Of a DNA stretch of 64,000 bases, positions 33,284 through 48,052 are shown one piece after another. The stretch is from Ashinkailepas kermadecensis. Its lineage: Eukaryota; Arthropoda; Thecostraca; Neolepadidae. A program made the translations under genes and the position numbers. Positions within the stretch are counted from its first letter, which is position 1. Each line of letters starts with the position of its first letter. Location: the NCBI GenBank assembly GCA_034440615.1, contig JAOTOM010004619.1:71001-135000 (forward strand), read 5' to 3'. Below the pieces are notes generated by a model. That model worked only from the letters and a program-made list of their open reading frames with translations, was not told the DNA's origin and searched no databases.

Positions 33284-36200
33284 AGCATAAGTTTTTAAGG
33301 TGGCTGGCTGAACCCTATAGTGACGCACCTCGGCCGGAATGTCTGCAATATCAGGACCCTCTTCGCTTTTATAGCATGACGTCTGTGTCCACTCGCCGCG
33401 TACAGGCCGACATCATGTTCTGACGAAACGTTTGATGCAGTAGGACGGATTCATCGTTGTATTGCAGAACTGCGGATTATGTGTCCCAGTCAGGAGAAAC
33501 AGACAACCTGTTTTATTTGATGTACTGTACGCACGTGTGAAGACTATTAGGCGTGGCTTAGTCAGCACATATGAGAGACTACACGTTTTTAGCGAGGACA
33601 TCAGTGCAGACATATTCGTAAACTCGCTGAATGCATCTAAGACGCAAGTGGTTAGATAGGCATGTGCTGTGTCACACGCTCACATCTCAGTCGTGTGGTC
33701 ATCGGGCATCGATGCAGTCTTAACAGCCTTTGACCTGTTTGAACTGAAAACTGTCCACACGTTCTGTTCAATAGTTTTACCTCACGACTTCTGTAAAGGG
33801 TTGAATGCGTTGTGGTAGATTATGGACAATAAACAAATAAACAAATAAAGAAACAAATACCCGAATTATGCAGAAGGCCGCAAATATATGCCCCCAATAT
33901 CAAAATACTATATTTTGTATATTGTGTAGCAACGATTGAAATAGCCCATCTACCTGCCCTGTCACCGCTAAAGTTTCCAATACTTAAGCTGGCATCCCGT
34001 TTTTTTTCTCGATGCTTCTAAATCCATAATCAACCAAAAAGAATAACCAGATTTACATTCCTTATCAAAATATGAAATCGACAAGCTTTGTCTTAATGCC
34101 GCTCATGTCGGGTCCAGTCATGGGAAATGTCTAGTGGGACATTGTAAGCTGAAGTGATATATTGGCAACATTACTTTCCGTCCGGAATATTTGTTAATAA
34201 TATGTGCCAACAGTCAGCGTTCTATTGAAATAGCTTCGCGCACTTGCCAACACCGACAAATCCTCACCGCAAGTCCTGAAGGCCGTTATGTGCGGTCAAT
34301 GATGACCTGCCCCCGGCTTTATCGCGTGTGTAGCGTGCGATCATGTATCGGACACGATAAAGTTGCTACATTTCAGTTATTCATCAGTGGGATTCTGAAC
34401 GGTATTTGACGAAATTGATCGGACAATGCAAACAATGCCAAGTGGGCTGGTACTGCGCCCGACGCGGTCTGACCCCGGCGCGGCCACCGCGGCACCGTGC
34501 GATCACTCCCTCAGGTCATCGGCACTGGGTCGTCTGGTGCCAGGGGCCGTGCGACGACATTCGGCTCAACAAATTCACTGTTGCCATCCCAGGGGTGAAT
34601 GCCCAAGCCTTCCTATCTCGACCACCAAAAAGCGGCGCGCGGCCTGGCTGCGCCGCGCGGTGCCAACGATAACACGCCTAACAGTCCCAATTAGCGTCCG
34701 GCTGGGTGCCGCAGCGCGGCAATTCGCACACGGTAAAGGCGGCCTTGTTTATCGCAGGGAGTCGCCGTGGTGGTAATGTGCGATAATTCCTCACACATCC
34801 ACACCGCCATATCACTAATGCAATGTGTTCGGATGTTAAAACAACTCTCTGGGATAGAGAAAGTTGCTTTGTTATGTGTTCGAATGGCAATACGTCCTCT
34901 CCGGGCTTGCAAACCCGTGGCCAAGTCAGAGCATGTATGGCTGTCGCGTTATTTCTGGAGGCACGTCGGGTGCGTTTTGAGCGAAAGCAGTCTGCTTGTT
35001 TTGGCGTCGTTAATGTGTCCAGATGAGTGGCATTTCATGCTTTTAATGTTGCATGGTTATCATAGACCTTAATTGATGGCAAGGTTGCATGATATCACAG
35101 ACCTTAATTGATCTCGGATAACCTTCCTTGCCCAAAATTCAGTCTGCGGCATGTTTACAGAGTGAATTGGAGCCTAGCGACGGTAGTCCATTGGCAGCTT
35201 TAACAGCTCGTCACGCAGTGCACGTGGTGCGAAGTGCCGGCTCGTTGGACCTCATCTGGCCCGTTAACCATGCACGTTAATACGTCAAATGAGATGTCGG
35301 CAGAAACGTGCCAATCTGAGCGACACTCTCGTGTTTAGCACGTGCATTCATTTCAAGTGCATTCGGTAAGTGGTTCGGTTCGAGATGTCGCTGCCTGACT
35401 TCCCGGGATTTTTTTTTTACTGTCCTGCCCTGGCAGGTCATACAGCCTGACCAAAATTATTGGTATCCAGTCTCGTCATTGGACTCAGCTTATGACAAGC
35501 AACCAAGTAGTTTGTTGTTAGATTATTGGTTTGATTTTGCGGTTCTATTTAAATTAGATGCGAAATGGCGAGGTGGTAGCAAACCACCCGGCGAGGGAGT
35601 AACAAACCACTCCGCGAGGGTGCACATTGCAAGCCGCTCAGCGAGGGAGTAGCAAACCACCCGGTGAAGGGTAGCAAGCCACTCGGCGAGGGGGTAGCTT
35701 ATCACCCGTCCGCTTTCGGTTGGAACACTGGCGAACCGCCCCAGATAGACGGTGCAGAACCAAGCATAGCTTACGCTGCTTGACGATATCGCCTTACCCA
35801 TTTAGACCGCATGCAACGAATTGATCATGGAAGACATTTTGCGGTTGGTACGCCTACAACCAATCCGCTTTTCTCATATTGACGTGGAATTTGCAAATCG
35901 ATGGTGACATTTATCTGCATATGCCGGCGGCGAAGGGAAGGAGCATGCTTCAACACTGTATTTAAACTGACAGTATTGGTTCAACAAGCATCATGGAGAG
36001 CAGTCGATCGTTCCGAGCCACAAGGAAACAGCAGTTGGTTTCTGGTCGAGAGACATCCAAGCCATTCCAAGAGAAGTCTTTCCGGACATACGCCATAATC
36101 TGCGGAGTTCGGTCATTACTGTCGGAGATGAATGTATACTAATGTCAATTGTTGTCAGCTTAGGTCTGCTTTTGGCCCATTTCCCATGACTTCAGGGCAG

Positions 36201-36659
36201 TTTTGTTCCAGTATTTCTTACTTTTGCCCACAAAATGGAAATTAAAGGAAAAACTTGGGCTACTGTCTCAATATGAGTGATTGTGATGGTGGTTAATTAT
36301 GGTGATCATTTATGCTGTTATACACGGATAGGACGCCACAAAGTCATACAAAGTCGTGAGGATACTTACTATGTCATCACGAGGACGTAATCACGTGCGA
36401 GGGTGAGACCCGATCGGCTTTCTTTACATTCGTACATGCAAGAAGTTTCATTTCAGCGACCCGATCTGGCTCTGAAACGTGAAACGTGAAACACTCAAAC
36501 GTGAAGCATTAATAATAACGTCTAGTCAATGTGCTTAAAGTCCAGGTTTTCGCTCAAAATCAGGCATGACTTTTTTTATTTCGAACCATTTCCGCCGCGA
36601 CATTTCACCGAAGCATTCACAATCTGTGTCCAGAGTAAGGCTGGCCGTATCCTGCACCC
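33284..36659. other. Intronic sequence, mostly unassigned
   Basis: Holds a possible LINE remnant at 33462-33860 and a roughly 24-bp repeat at 35570-35705 (core CAAACCACCCGGCGAGGG, about five copies). Nothing else recognised, including the GC-rich patch at 34440-34680. Confidence 0.5.
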
Positions 36660-37892
36660 GTGCAGATCATCACGGCTTTCGGTCCGCAGTTGAACGTATG
36701 TACGTAAGCAAATGTACGTAAGCAAATGTACGTAAGTGCAGATGTACGTATGGCAATTGCACGTAAGCGCAGATGTACGAATGGTTAATGCACGTAAGCG
36801 CAAATGTACGTATGGCAAATGTACGTATTCGCAAATGTACATAAGCGCAAATATACGTAAGCGCAAATGTACGTAAGCACAAAAGTACGTATGCGCAAAT
36901 GTACGTAAGCGCAAATGTACGTATGCGCAAAAGTACGTAAGCGCAAAAGTACGTAAGTGAAAATGTACGTATGCGCAAAAATACGTATGCGCAAATGTAC
37001 GTAAGCGCAAATGTACGTTTGCGCACAAATACGCAAGCGCGAAAGTACGAAAGCGCGAATGCACGTATGCGCAAATGTACGTATGTGCAATTGTACGTAT
37101 GCGCAAATGTACGCACATTTACGCATGTGTACCTTTGCGCTTACGTACATTTGGTTAGGTACATATGCCATACGTACGTTTGCGCTTACATACATTCGCT
37201 TACGTACCTTTGCCATACGCACATTTGCTCTTGCGTATATCTGCCATCAGTACATTCGCCATACGTAATTTTGCGCTTTCGTATATCTGAGCTTACATAC
37301 TTTTGTCCTTACGCACATTTGCAATTACGTGCATTGCCCATACGTATATTTGCGCTTACGTACATTTGCGCTTACGTACATTTGCGCATACGTACATTAG
37401 CGTTTACGTACATTTGCGCTTATGTACATTTACGCATTCGTACATTTGCGCTTATGTATATTTGCGCTTACGTACTGTTGCGGTTACGTACTTTTGCGCA
37501 TACGTACATTTGCGCTTACGTACATTTGCGCATACGTACTTTTGCGCATACGTACATTTGCGCTTACGTACTTTTGCGCTTACGTATTTTTGCGCATACG
37601 TACATTTGCGCTCACGTACATTTGTGCATCCGTACTTGTACGCTTACGTACATTTGCGCTTACGTACATTTGCGCTTAAGTACGTTTGCGCATACGTACA
37701 TTTGCCATACGTACATTTGCGCTTACGTACATTAGCCATACGTACATCTGCGCTTGCGTACAATTGCCATACGTACATCTGCGCTTACGTACATTTGCTT
37801 ACGTACATTTGCGTACGGACATCTGCCATACGTATATTTGCTTTACGTACATTTGTCCGGTTACCGTCGGCCCGAAGTCACGGATGTAATTC
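36660..37892. mobile_element. Foldback-like element: inverted arms of a 16-bp minisatellite
   Basis: The left arm (about 36691-37112) is about 26 units of GCGCAAATGTACGTAA-type 16-mers. The right arm (about 37113-37855) is about 46 units of the reverse complement. The switch is at about 37112. Non-repeat flanks also match in inverted orientation (left TTTCGGTCCGCAGTTGAAC, right reverse-complemented CTTCGGGCCGACGGTAAC). Long inverted arms made of short tandem repeats define foldback elements such as Drosophila FB. No coding core; the His/Tyr/Leu-rich ORFs are repeat artefacts. Confidence 0.75.
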
Positions 37893-39203
37893 GAAGTCTG
37901 AGGGCTATGTATTCGAACCCAAGTAGCGTGAACGTGTTTGGTCAGCACTTTTAGAGGGCGCAATACATGTGAATACGTTGCATCTGAAAGTAATTTTGCT
38001 TCTCCTGCAAGTTCGAACATACATAACTACCAAAGTACGGAGGGCTATGCTCATGTGGATGTATTGGTAGGGTCACTTTCGACTAGATTACGCTGTCAAT
38101 ACTTGCCCTCGCTTGTCCAGCGCTCCTAATGGCGACTTGCACTGGTAGCATATGGTGATCCACTGGTAAGATATGACAATTCGCTGCAGCTGCAGAATCC
38201 CAAAAAAATGCATTGGAATGTTGGTTATATCAGCACTTATGGGATGCCTTGGCTATTGCAGCCAGCGTAATATGTCCAAGTCCGTAAGGGTGAATTTTTA
38301 CGCTCCCCCCCCCCCCAAAAAAAAAAATTGAGCTGCCTCCCAAACCGTTCAGATGTCGTTTTCAAGCTTGGCATGCCGTCAAACATTGAGTAAAAAAGTT
38401 AGTTCCAATCTCTCACCCTACCGCAGTTCGAGCTGATTAAAGCCAGGTCACGAGCTCGTCTCAGTGCGGTTTTTAGATATGCACTGAAGCATTTCTCATG
38501 AGCAAATAGTACAAGATGCAAATGATGCAAATGAAATGAGATAGAAATGAATAGGATGAAATAAGGGTGCATAGACAAATGATGAGAGTAAAATGCAACA
38601 TTCAAAATGTGACTCTCATGTCCGAACACGAGGTCAAATGAAAGTTTCACGTTAACAAAATGTGTTTCGGTGTATGGTTCTGCAACTAATAAGTAATTTT
38701 TGCACAACCAGAATATATTTTGTCGGCAACTTACATCCTCTAGGCGCATTCAAAGTCTCACATAGACATTTGGTCAGGCCACTGAGAGATGATTCTGATA
38801 GCAAGAACTCTGGAGACCAAAATATGGACTATTACGAAAACAAATGCTAAACCAGAGTAACAATGTACGCCGATTTCAATTATCATGTCACTGAGATACT
38901 CAAATTCACATGATTAAAAATATGTTAAGAGTTGCTTGGTAACCCGCGGCCCAAATAACTTGTTTTAGTTTTATCATAACTTTCAATAAGGGTAGAAAAC
39001 CTTTGGTGTTGCATTCGTGCCACTCATTATCTTTTCCTCAGGGCCACCTGTCTCGAACGTTGTCATCTTCAGCAGTTCATCACATGTTTCCAGGTATTTA
39101 CCCGTGATGGGATCGGTGACTTTGATCTTTGTGCGTGTCACATGTGCTAAACTAAGCTTTCAGTTTGCGCATCATCAGTATTGAAGCACGACATCGGATT
39201 TGT
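37893..39203. other. Intronic sequence, nothing recognised
   Basis: Contains a short poly-C/poly-A run at 38306-38327 and no gene or known element. Confidence 0.5.
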
Positions 39204-40080
39204 TTTAACCCTGGCTTTGGTCTCGGGGAGGTCATTTTCACCCCGCCCCTAAGGTTTTCCGTGGATGGTGAGAACGGCGCTCGGCAGCGCGCCGAAATTT
39301 GGCATGCCTGTTCCCACATCAAGTTGGCGTATGGTGTGAACATTTTGGGTTTAGGTCATCTACGGTCAACGAGTTAGTCAAGGTCAAGTGAGGTCGCCTC
39401 AAAAAATGTACAACCAGTCGTCACGCTTTAGCGAATAAAGATATCGGAGTGAAACTTTAAGCGTTTGCTTATGCTGATGCAACAAAACGCAACCAAGGAC
39501 TTTTTCTTGTATTTGTTGACTTATTAGCTTTACATATTTACCCATATTGGCTAAAATCGACGTTTCTGGCTAAAGAAAGCACTTTTTGTGAGCGCAAGCT
39601 GACTTAAAATAACGTTCCTCGGTCTGCCCAACTCATTAGAAAAAGATAAATTCAAGAATATTGAAAACGCAACATTTTTACAATTTTCAAAAACATGTTG
39701 ATTTTTGGATGGGGAAACATTTAGGGGCTATGGTCGATTTCGACTTCATTTTCGGATTCCAAATAATTCTTGTTTTTAAAATTCCACCAAAATGAACTCT
39801 CCATAGCCAAAAACATGATATCAGTCGTGATCACATAGACACCCTAGTGACGTCACTTTTGGGAGGTAGAAAATGTTTGGGTTGATTTCGGGCTTCACTC
39901 GTCGAGCGCTTCCCGATGACAACACCTTCGTTTTTGTGCAACGCTTAGTTTGGAAACTAGGTGGGGTATAAAATGCCCCCCCCCGAGACGGGGTGTGAGG
40001 ATCTAACCGGGAACTATGTGGGGTATAAGATGCCCCCGACGCGGGGTGTGAGGATCCAACCGGAAAAACGACGCGGTTGA
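39204..40080 (+). mobile_element. TTAA-ended MITE family, copy 1
   Basis: Starts TTAACCCTGG and ends near CGGTTGAA. The interior shares CTAAGG(A/T)TTTTCCG, AAATTTGGCAT, CAAGTGAGGTC, TCACGCTTTA and GGGGTGTGAGGAT with the copies at 47211 and 61457. The terminal block GGGGTATAA...GGGGTGTGAGGATC is duplicated here. Non-coding; TTAA ends suggest piggyBac-type mobilisation. Confidence 0.8.
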
Positions 40081-43000
40081 AGACCATTGTCGAAAACTGC
40101 GGCGAAGATGGGTGACCGACTGCATCCCGATATTGGCCGGTTTGACCCGATCTACAAGGTCAACCAAGTGAAATATAGAAAAGATGTTCCCAGCAACTGA
40201 AAGTTCAAGGATCGAGCCATGGCATGCCGCTCGCCACATCTCTCTACCTTATGTAAAACAAAAGTAAGCGCTGGGTGTCAAAGTGCCTCCTCCTCTATCT
40301 GCCACACACACACTGTCAGGGGTGGACTATGCTGCCGCACTGTGAGGGTTGAGGCGCTGATGCCCAGTCCGGACTCAGGCGCCATTAAACTGCCGTTTAA
40401 TACCACGACGCCAAATGTGCATATGACGCATTGGATCATTAAGGTTCAACACGGATGTCGCGGCCGACGAGCATTGATTGACCTATCCTGGCCCCAGCAT
40501 AGAAGCTCGTCGTGAATAGCATCACGGTGTGCAGTGTTTATCGCGCTGGGTGACGTCGACCTGTCGTGGTGCACATAATCAGACCCGCCGTCGCGTCGGT
40601 GCCAAAGCCTGATGGACACGTCCATCAGGCGTCGGATGAACACCACATGGGATTCTCCCGAGTCCCACGGCTCTGCTCTTGGAATACATGGCACACACTT
40701 GTGCCTGGCCAGAGCTCCTCCCTTCCCCTTCCCCCACCTCCACCGGCCCCACCAATAATTATCATCTCGAACATTAGTCTTGGAGTTATTGCACTGACAT
40801 CCATGAGCAAAAGTTAGTTTACAACATCTACTGACATATTTGTTTTGATTCACATAGTCTAGTGATGTGTTTTGGCAGCCTGATTTGCCTGAGGAATTGT
40901 TGCATTGATTGTATGTTTCTGAATCAAAGCTGGACATCTCTCCAGGCTATAGGCTGGGTACTTTCCAGAAAGACAAGGGAAGTCCAAGCTCCGAAAGCAA
41001 ATGCTCGCCAACAGCCAAAAGCTGCTGTTGCGTTTTCTACACACAATGCTCGTCAATTTCACCGCACCCACCTTACCCTGAAAAAATCGCCTGTACTCAT
41101 TAGCAAGAATACGAAGCGATTTCTTTTCAGTTTGTCTACGGAAAAGAATGTTCACTTTCGTTTTTCGGATTTGCTTTCCTGGGTTGTTATCTATTACCAA
41201 AGTCATGGACATTGTCCTGTCCGGGGTTGTGTCGTAATGCCCAGGATATTCCCGATAATCAACCACCACAGGTCGACCTACATATGTGGGAAGGTAAAGA
41301 AACCTAGAGGTCTACAGTCATGGAAGTGTCATGCCGATGACTTTGCATTGCTGTAGATGGGAAAATCACAGCGATCAGTGTTGCAGTGTCTTTGTAATAG
41401 AGTCGGACGTCCAGTGCAAATATACACCCATTGGTTTTCAAGACGCCCATGGTTTTCTAGAAAAGCGTCATAAGTTCCCAGGTCATGGCTATTGTTTTCT
41501 ATATCACGGTGATCGGGAGGGGTTTGGATCTTCCGCGACCTTCTCCCAATGCTCCGATATGACTGCCACGTTGCTGCGTGCCGATATTATCGGTTCGGTT
41601 ATCCGGCAACAACCACAGCCTAAATGCGAGCACTCGAACTCTGGTTCTTCAAAACAGGAGAGATCAATGCACGTCATCGTCTTCCCACTAAAGTAGCAGG
41701 TGGTGTGCTACAATAGGCGGTTTCACGCGTGCACTAGCGGGAAGTAATCGTCATGACATCCCAATGGCGGGGTCAGGGCATAATAATTACGTTGGTCTGA
41801 AAGCTTTTAGTCTGTAGATTGGACCAATTTATGATATCAATAAACAAACAGAGTAGGTTCAGTTACCTAATACGACAAGTTTTTGGACTAGTAACAGCCT
41901 GTTTATGCACAAACCCTGAAAATGTACACCCACATCCGCGCCTGGGACGTCATCTAGTCGGAAATCTGGAAGTCAGACCAAGCGAGCTTGACTTCGGAAG
42001 TAAACTCGATGACAACTGTTTGTCGAATTCAGCGGTCTTCAGATGCCAAATTTTCCGAGCACTCGACCACTTTGATCAATATCGCCAGCCAACTTCAACT
42101 GCAGTAAGTGATTGGCCCTTTATGATAGCTGGGACGAATCATAATCCACGTTTCAAGAAATGACGTTATTATATGTGCTCTGATTGCATCATTTACGGCT
42201 GAAATATGTCAGGTGAGCCAACAAACAAGTTTGTCTCAGATGCGCACATTTTGGACGTCTTGCGGTCTTTTGGGTGCTGTAAACAATTCATGCTTTGTTC
42301 TTTCTTGCGTGTATGATATTCAAAGACAAGGATCAATTGCCCTCCCTCCACAGTAGAGGTTATTCAGGTAGGAGTACAGCAACATTTAAAAACGGAGCCA
42401 TGTATGGTGCGGTACAGCGGACACCATTACAACTGTAAACAACCCGCTTGTAAAGTGGAGAGAATTTAATATTTTCGGGAGCGTCAAGAGGGAATCGTAG
42501 CATCTGGAAATTATGTATTTAAATATTTATTCACATAAAACAAAATGTAAAAGGAAAAATATTCATCCGCAGGATATATACTACCACTTTCTCCCTAATA
42601 TTGTATATATGCTGGCAATTCAACGGCAAATTTATGTTCTATCCGGCAACTCCTACCTCCCGGCCATGGTGCCAAATGCGGCCAGATTGGCTAGTTGTTC
42701 CTGTGAATTGAGCGCTTTTTTCAAACAGTGCCACAATTTGAATATGTTGGTTGAGTTTAATATTGAATTTATTACTTCATAGTTAAAACTTCTTGAACAT
42801 TCCATATATACAGATAAAGTACATATATTTCAATGATATGCCCTTCATACTAGACGAAGTCATCGACATTGCATCCCGGTGCTTATTGGCCGTCGTGAAA
42901 AGAGCTTATGTCTACCAATTAGATACCTGGTGAAAAACAAATTCATAAGTGCATATGAGTCATTCAAATGCTGACTCAAACTCTTCATAGATCATAAATA

Positions 43001-43160
43001 ATGGGCTTCGCGCGAGGGAATACCTTTAGGATTCATCCAGGCGAATGTGGGTAGGCACGAAAGGAAGGGTTGCACCGGAAGTCACTACAGATGATCGTGA
43101 TTCAGTGTGCTTGTCCGGCTCCACTGCCTGCCCAGATAGGGGAACGTACGGACTCCAGAG
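40081..43160. other. Intronic sequence, nothing recognised
   Basis: Overlapping ORFs of up to 164 codons on both strands (40446-41356) have no known motif. There is an 11-bp-arm palindrome at 40607-40630 (GCCTGATGGAC/GTCCATCAGGC). Confidence 0.5.
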
Positions 43161-43164
43161 CTTC

Positions 43165-44880
43165 ACTGACACAGCAGGGCGTTGGTTCGATCATCGACAC
43201 AGCAGGGTGCTGGTCTGATCACCGACACAGCAGAACGTTGGTCTGATCACCGACACAGAAGGACGTTGGTCTGATAACCGACACAGCAGGACGTTGGTTT
43301 TAGCACCGATACAGCAGGACACTGGTCTGGTCATTAGCACAGCAGGACACTGGTCTGAGCATTGACACAGCAGGATGCTGGTCTGAGCACTGATACAGCA
43401 GGACACAGCAGGATGCTGATCTGAGCACTGCCACAGTGGGATGCTGATCTGAGCACTGACACAACAGGACACTGGTCTGAGCACTGACACAGCGGGACGC
43501 TGGTCTGAGCACTGACACAGCAGGACGCTGGTCTGAGCACTGACACAGCAGGATGCTGGTCTGAGCACTGACACAACAGGACGCTGGTCTGAGCACTGAC
43601 ACAACAGGACACTGGTCTGAGCACTGACACAACAGGACACTGGTCTGAGCACTGATACAGCAGGATGCTGGTCTGAGCACTGACACAACAGGACACTGGT
43701 CTGAGCACTGACACAACAGGACACTGGTCTGAGCACTGACACATCAGGATGCTGGTCTGAGCACTGACACAGCAGGACACTGGTCTGAGCACTGACACAA
43801 CAGGACGCTGGTCTGAGCACTGACACAGCAGGACACTGGTCTGAGCACTGACACAGCGGGACGCTGGTCTGAGCACTGACACAGCGGGACGCTGGTCTGA
43901 GCACTGACACAGCGGGACGCTGGTCTGAGCACTGACACAGCGGGACGCTGGTCTGAGCACTGACACAACAGGACACTGGTCTGAGCACTGACACAGCGGG
44001 ACGCTGGTCTGAGCACTGACACAACAGGACACTGGTCTGAGCACTGACACAGCAGGACACTGGTCTGAGCACTGACACAGCGGGACGCTGGTCTGAGCAC
44101 TGACACAGCAGGACACTGGTCTGAGCACTGACACAACAGGATGCTGGTCTGAGCACTGATACAGCGGGACGCTGGTCTGAGCACTGACACAGCGGGACGC
44201 TGGTCTGAGCACTGACACAACAGGACACTGGTCTGAGCACTGACACAGCGGGACGCTGGTCTGAGCACTGACACAGCAGGACGCTGGTCTGAGCACTGAC
44301 ACAGCGGGACGCTGGTCTGAGCACTGCCACAGCGGGATGCTGATCTGAGCACTGACACAACAGGACACTGGTCTGAGCACTGATACAGCAGGATGCTGGT
44401 CTGAGCACTGACACAACAGGACACTGGTCTGAGCACTGACACAACAGGACACTGGTCTGAGCACTGACACAACAGGACACTGGTCTGAGCACTGACACAA
44501 CAGGACACTGGTCTGAGCACTGACACAACAGGACACTGGTCTGAGCACTGACACAGCGGGACACTGGTCTGAGCACTGACACAACAGGACACTGATCTGA
44601 GCACTGACACAACAGGATACTGGTCTGAGCACTGACACAACAGGACACTGGTCTGAGCACTGACACAACAGGACACTGGTCTGAGCACTGACACAACAGG
44701 ACACTGGTCTGAGCACTGACACAGCGGGACACTGGTCTGAGCACTGACACAACAGGACACTGGTCTGAGCACTGACACAGCAGGACACTGGTCTGAGCAC
44801 TGACACAGCAGGACACTGATCTGAGCACTGACACAGCAGGACACTGATCTGAGCACTGACACAGCGGGACGCGGGTCTGA
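43165..44880. repeat. 28-bp minisatellite, about 61 copies
   Basis: Unit CTGAGCACTGACACAACAGG plus ACACTGGT, with an AACAGGACAC / AGCGGGACGC / AGCAGGATGC variant series. Units before about 43330 are more diverged (TCACCGACACAGCAGG). Since 28 bp is not a multiple of 3, all three minus frames read the same 28-residue cycle, giving three overlapping Cys/Ser-rich ORFs of up to 593 codons that are artefacts. Confidence 0.97.
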
Positions 44881-45685
44881 TGACCAGCCCCACACGCGGT
44901 TGTAATCGCCGATACAGCAGCCTGTTTATCTATGTACTTTTGCCAGCACATTGTTGTTTTAAACACGGACACAGCATGTTTATATCATCACGGAAACATC
45001 TATCCTTTGTTGTCATCCCCGCTACAGCATGCTGCTGGTCTGATCACTATGGCGGTGGCGTAATCACGGTTGGCACCTATAACCGCTAGACAGTTGACGG
45101 CATGGATGAATATGATTGTCACATGGTGTTATTATTTCGCAAGTCCCCCTCGGAAAGTAAATGGGGGAACACGCTGATATCGCCAGGCACGCCCAATTGT
45201 TTGCCAGCCGATTGTTGTTGGGCTTTGTCAGAGCTGGAAAATTCCCGGATCCACTGGCCGTGCATCATATGCAGGACGCAGCCAAGGTTTTCTCGGGGCG
45301 GGGGGGGGGGAGGGCATTGGTGGCGATGCAAAACAGTCTCACTTTATTGAGACAGCTTTTGGTGCGCGAACCGCGAACACTTTCTGGTTTGGCGTAGTGA
45401 AAATCACATGTATTGCTTGATCTCGCATGACTTTTTGTTAAGGAGAGCAGGGATCGGGTCCTCCCCTCTCCTCCCCCGTTGGCTGCGCCTCTGATCATAT
45501 GTGAAGATCACTGCTGCACGCGTTTGTCACTGCTGCACGCGTTTGTCTTTGCGGAAAAGCTGTGTTGACAGCGACTAGCACTTCAGCAGTGGTCATCGGG
45601 TGACTATTGGGTGCCCTTTTGTGATTGCTGACATTCATCTGGGGATAAATATATTTTGTGACAAAAGGGGGAAGTGTAAAGCCTT
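44881..45685. other. Intronic sequence, nothing recognised
   Basis: No gene or known element; a G-run near 45300. Confidence 0.5.
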
Positions 45686-47210
<1,525 letters not shown>

Positions 47211-48052
47211 TTAACCCGCGCCGTCTCGGGGGTTCCTTTTTCTACCCCCCCCGTAGGATTTTCCGCTAACGATGAAAAACAGCACGTGGCTGCACGTCCA
47301 AATTTGGCATACCTTTTGCCACATCAATTTGACATGTTGTGTGAAGATGTTGAAGTCGGGTCATCCACGGTCCCCGAGCCAGTCAAGTTCAAGTGAGGTC
47401 ACCTCCAAGAAAGTTCAACCAATCGTCACGCTTTAACGGGTGAAAATATTTGAATGAAACTTTCAGCGTTTAGTTATCTTTAGGGAAGAAACCAAATGCA
47501 CCAGAGGAGTTTGTGAAATTTTGCGTTTTCCATGACTTATTTATGCCAATTAATGCCAAAATCGAAGATTGTGGCTAAAGTAAGCACTTTGTATGAGGGT
47601 AATTTTACTTACAGCAACTTTCCCGGTGCGCTCAACCCATCAGACAAATATAGTTTTAAAACATGAAAAACTACAAATTATGCAAATTTGAAGACATTAA
47701 AAAAAAGCATTTAGGTGGGCAAAATTTTGCGACAATGGTTGATTTCGCCTTACTTTCCTAATTCCAAATCAGTTTTGTTTTTAGATATTCCCCAAAATAA
47801 ATCCCCGAAGCCAAAAACATGACGCCAGTCGTAACCACATACCCCCCCCCCCCCTCCCTTCTAGTGAGGTCATTTTTTTTTTCGGGGATAAAAATTGTGT
47901 GCTGGCTTTTGGCCTTACTCGTCAAGCGCTTTCCGATGACATCTCTTTTGTTTTCGTGCGACTCTTAGTTTGGAGATTAGAGGAGTATGTATTGCCCCCC
48001 CCCCTCCCCAGATGGGGTGTGAAGGTTTGACCGGAAGGACGGAGAGGCTGAA
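47211..48052 (+). mobile_element. TTAA-ended MITE family, copy 2
   Basis: Starts TTAACCCGCGCCGTCTCGGG and ends near GAGGCTGAA. The same interior landmarks as the copies at 39204 and 61457 are present. No coding capacity. Confidence 0.8.

Noticed and set aside
37880..37920. TTCGAACCC resembling a tRNA T-arm next to the foldback element
   Set aside because: No acceptor stem or D-arm could be drawn around it.
36576..37926. His/Tyr/Leu-rich ORFs over the 16-bp arrays
   Set aside because: 48 bp (three units) is 16 codons, so frames stay open trivially.
40446..41356. Overlapping ORFs of 163 and 164 codons on opposite strands
   Set aside because: Neither shows known motifs or a codon pattern like the neurexin exons.
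43191..44972. Overlapping minus-strand ORFs of 593, 519 and 383 codons, Cys/Ser-rich
   Set aside because: They are the three frames of the 28-bp array reading the same 28-residue cycle. No start context or conserved domain.
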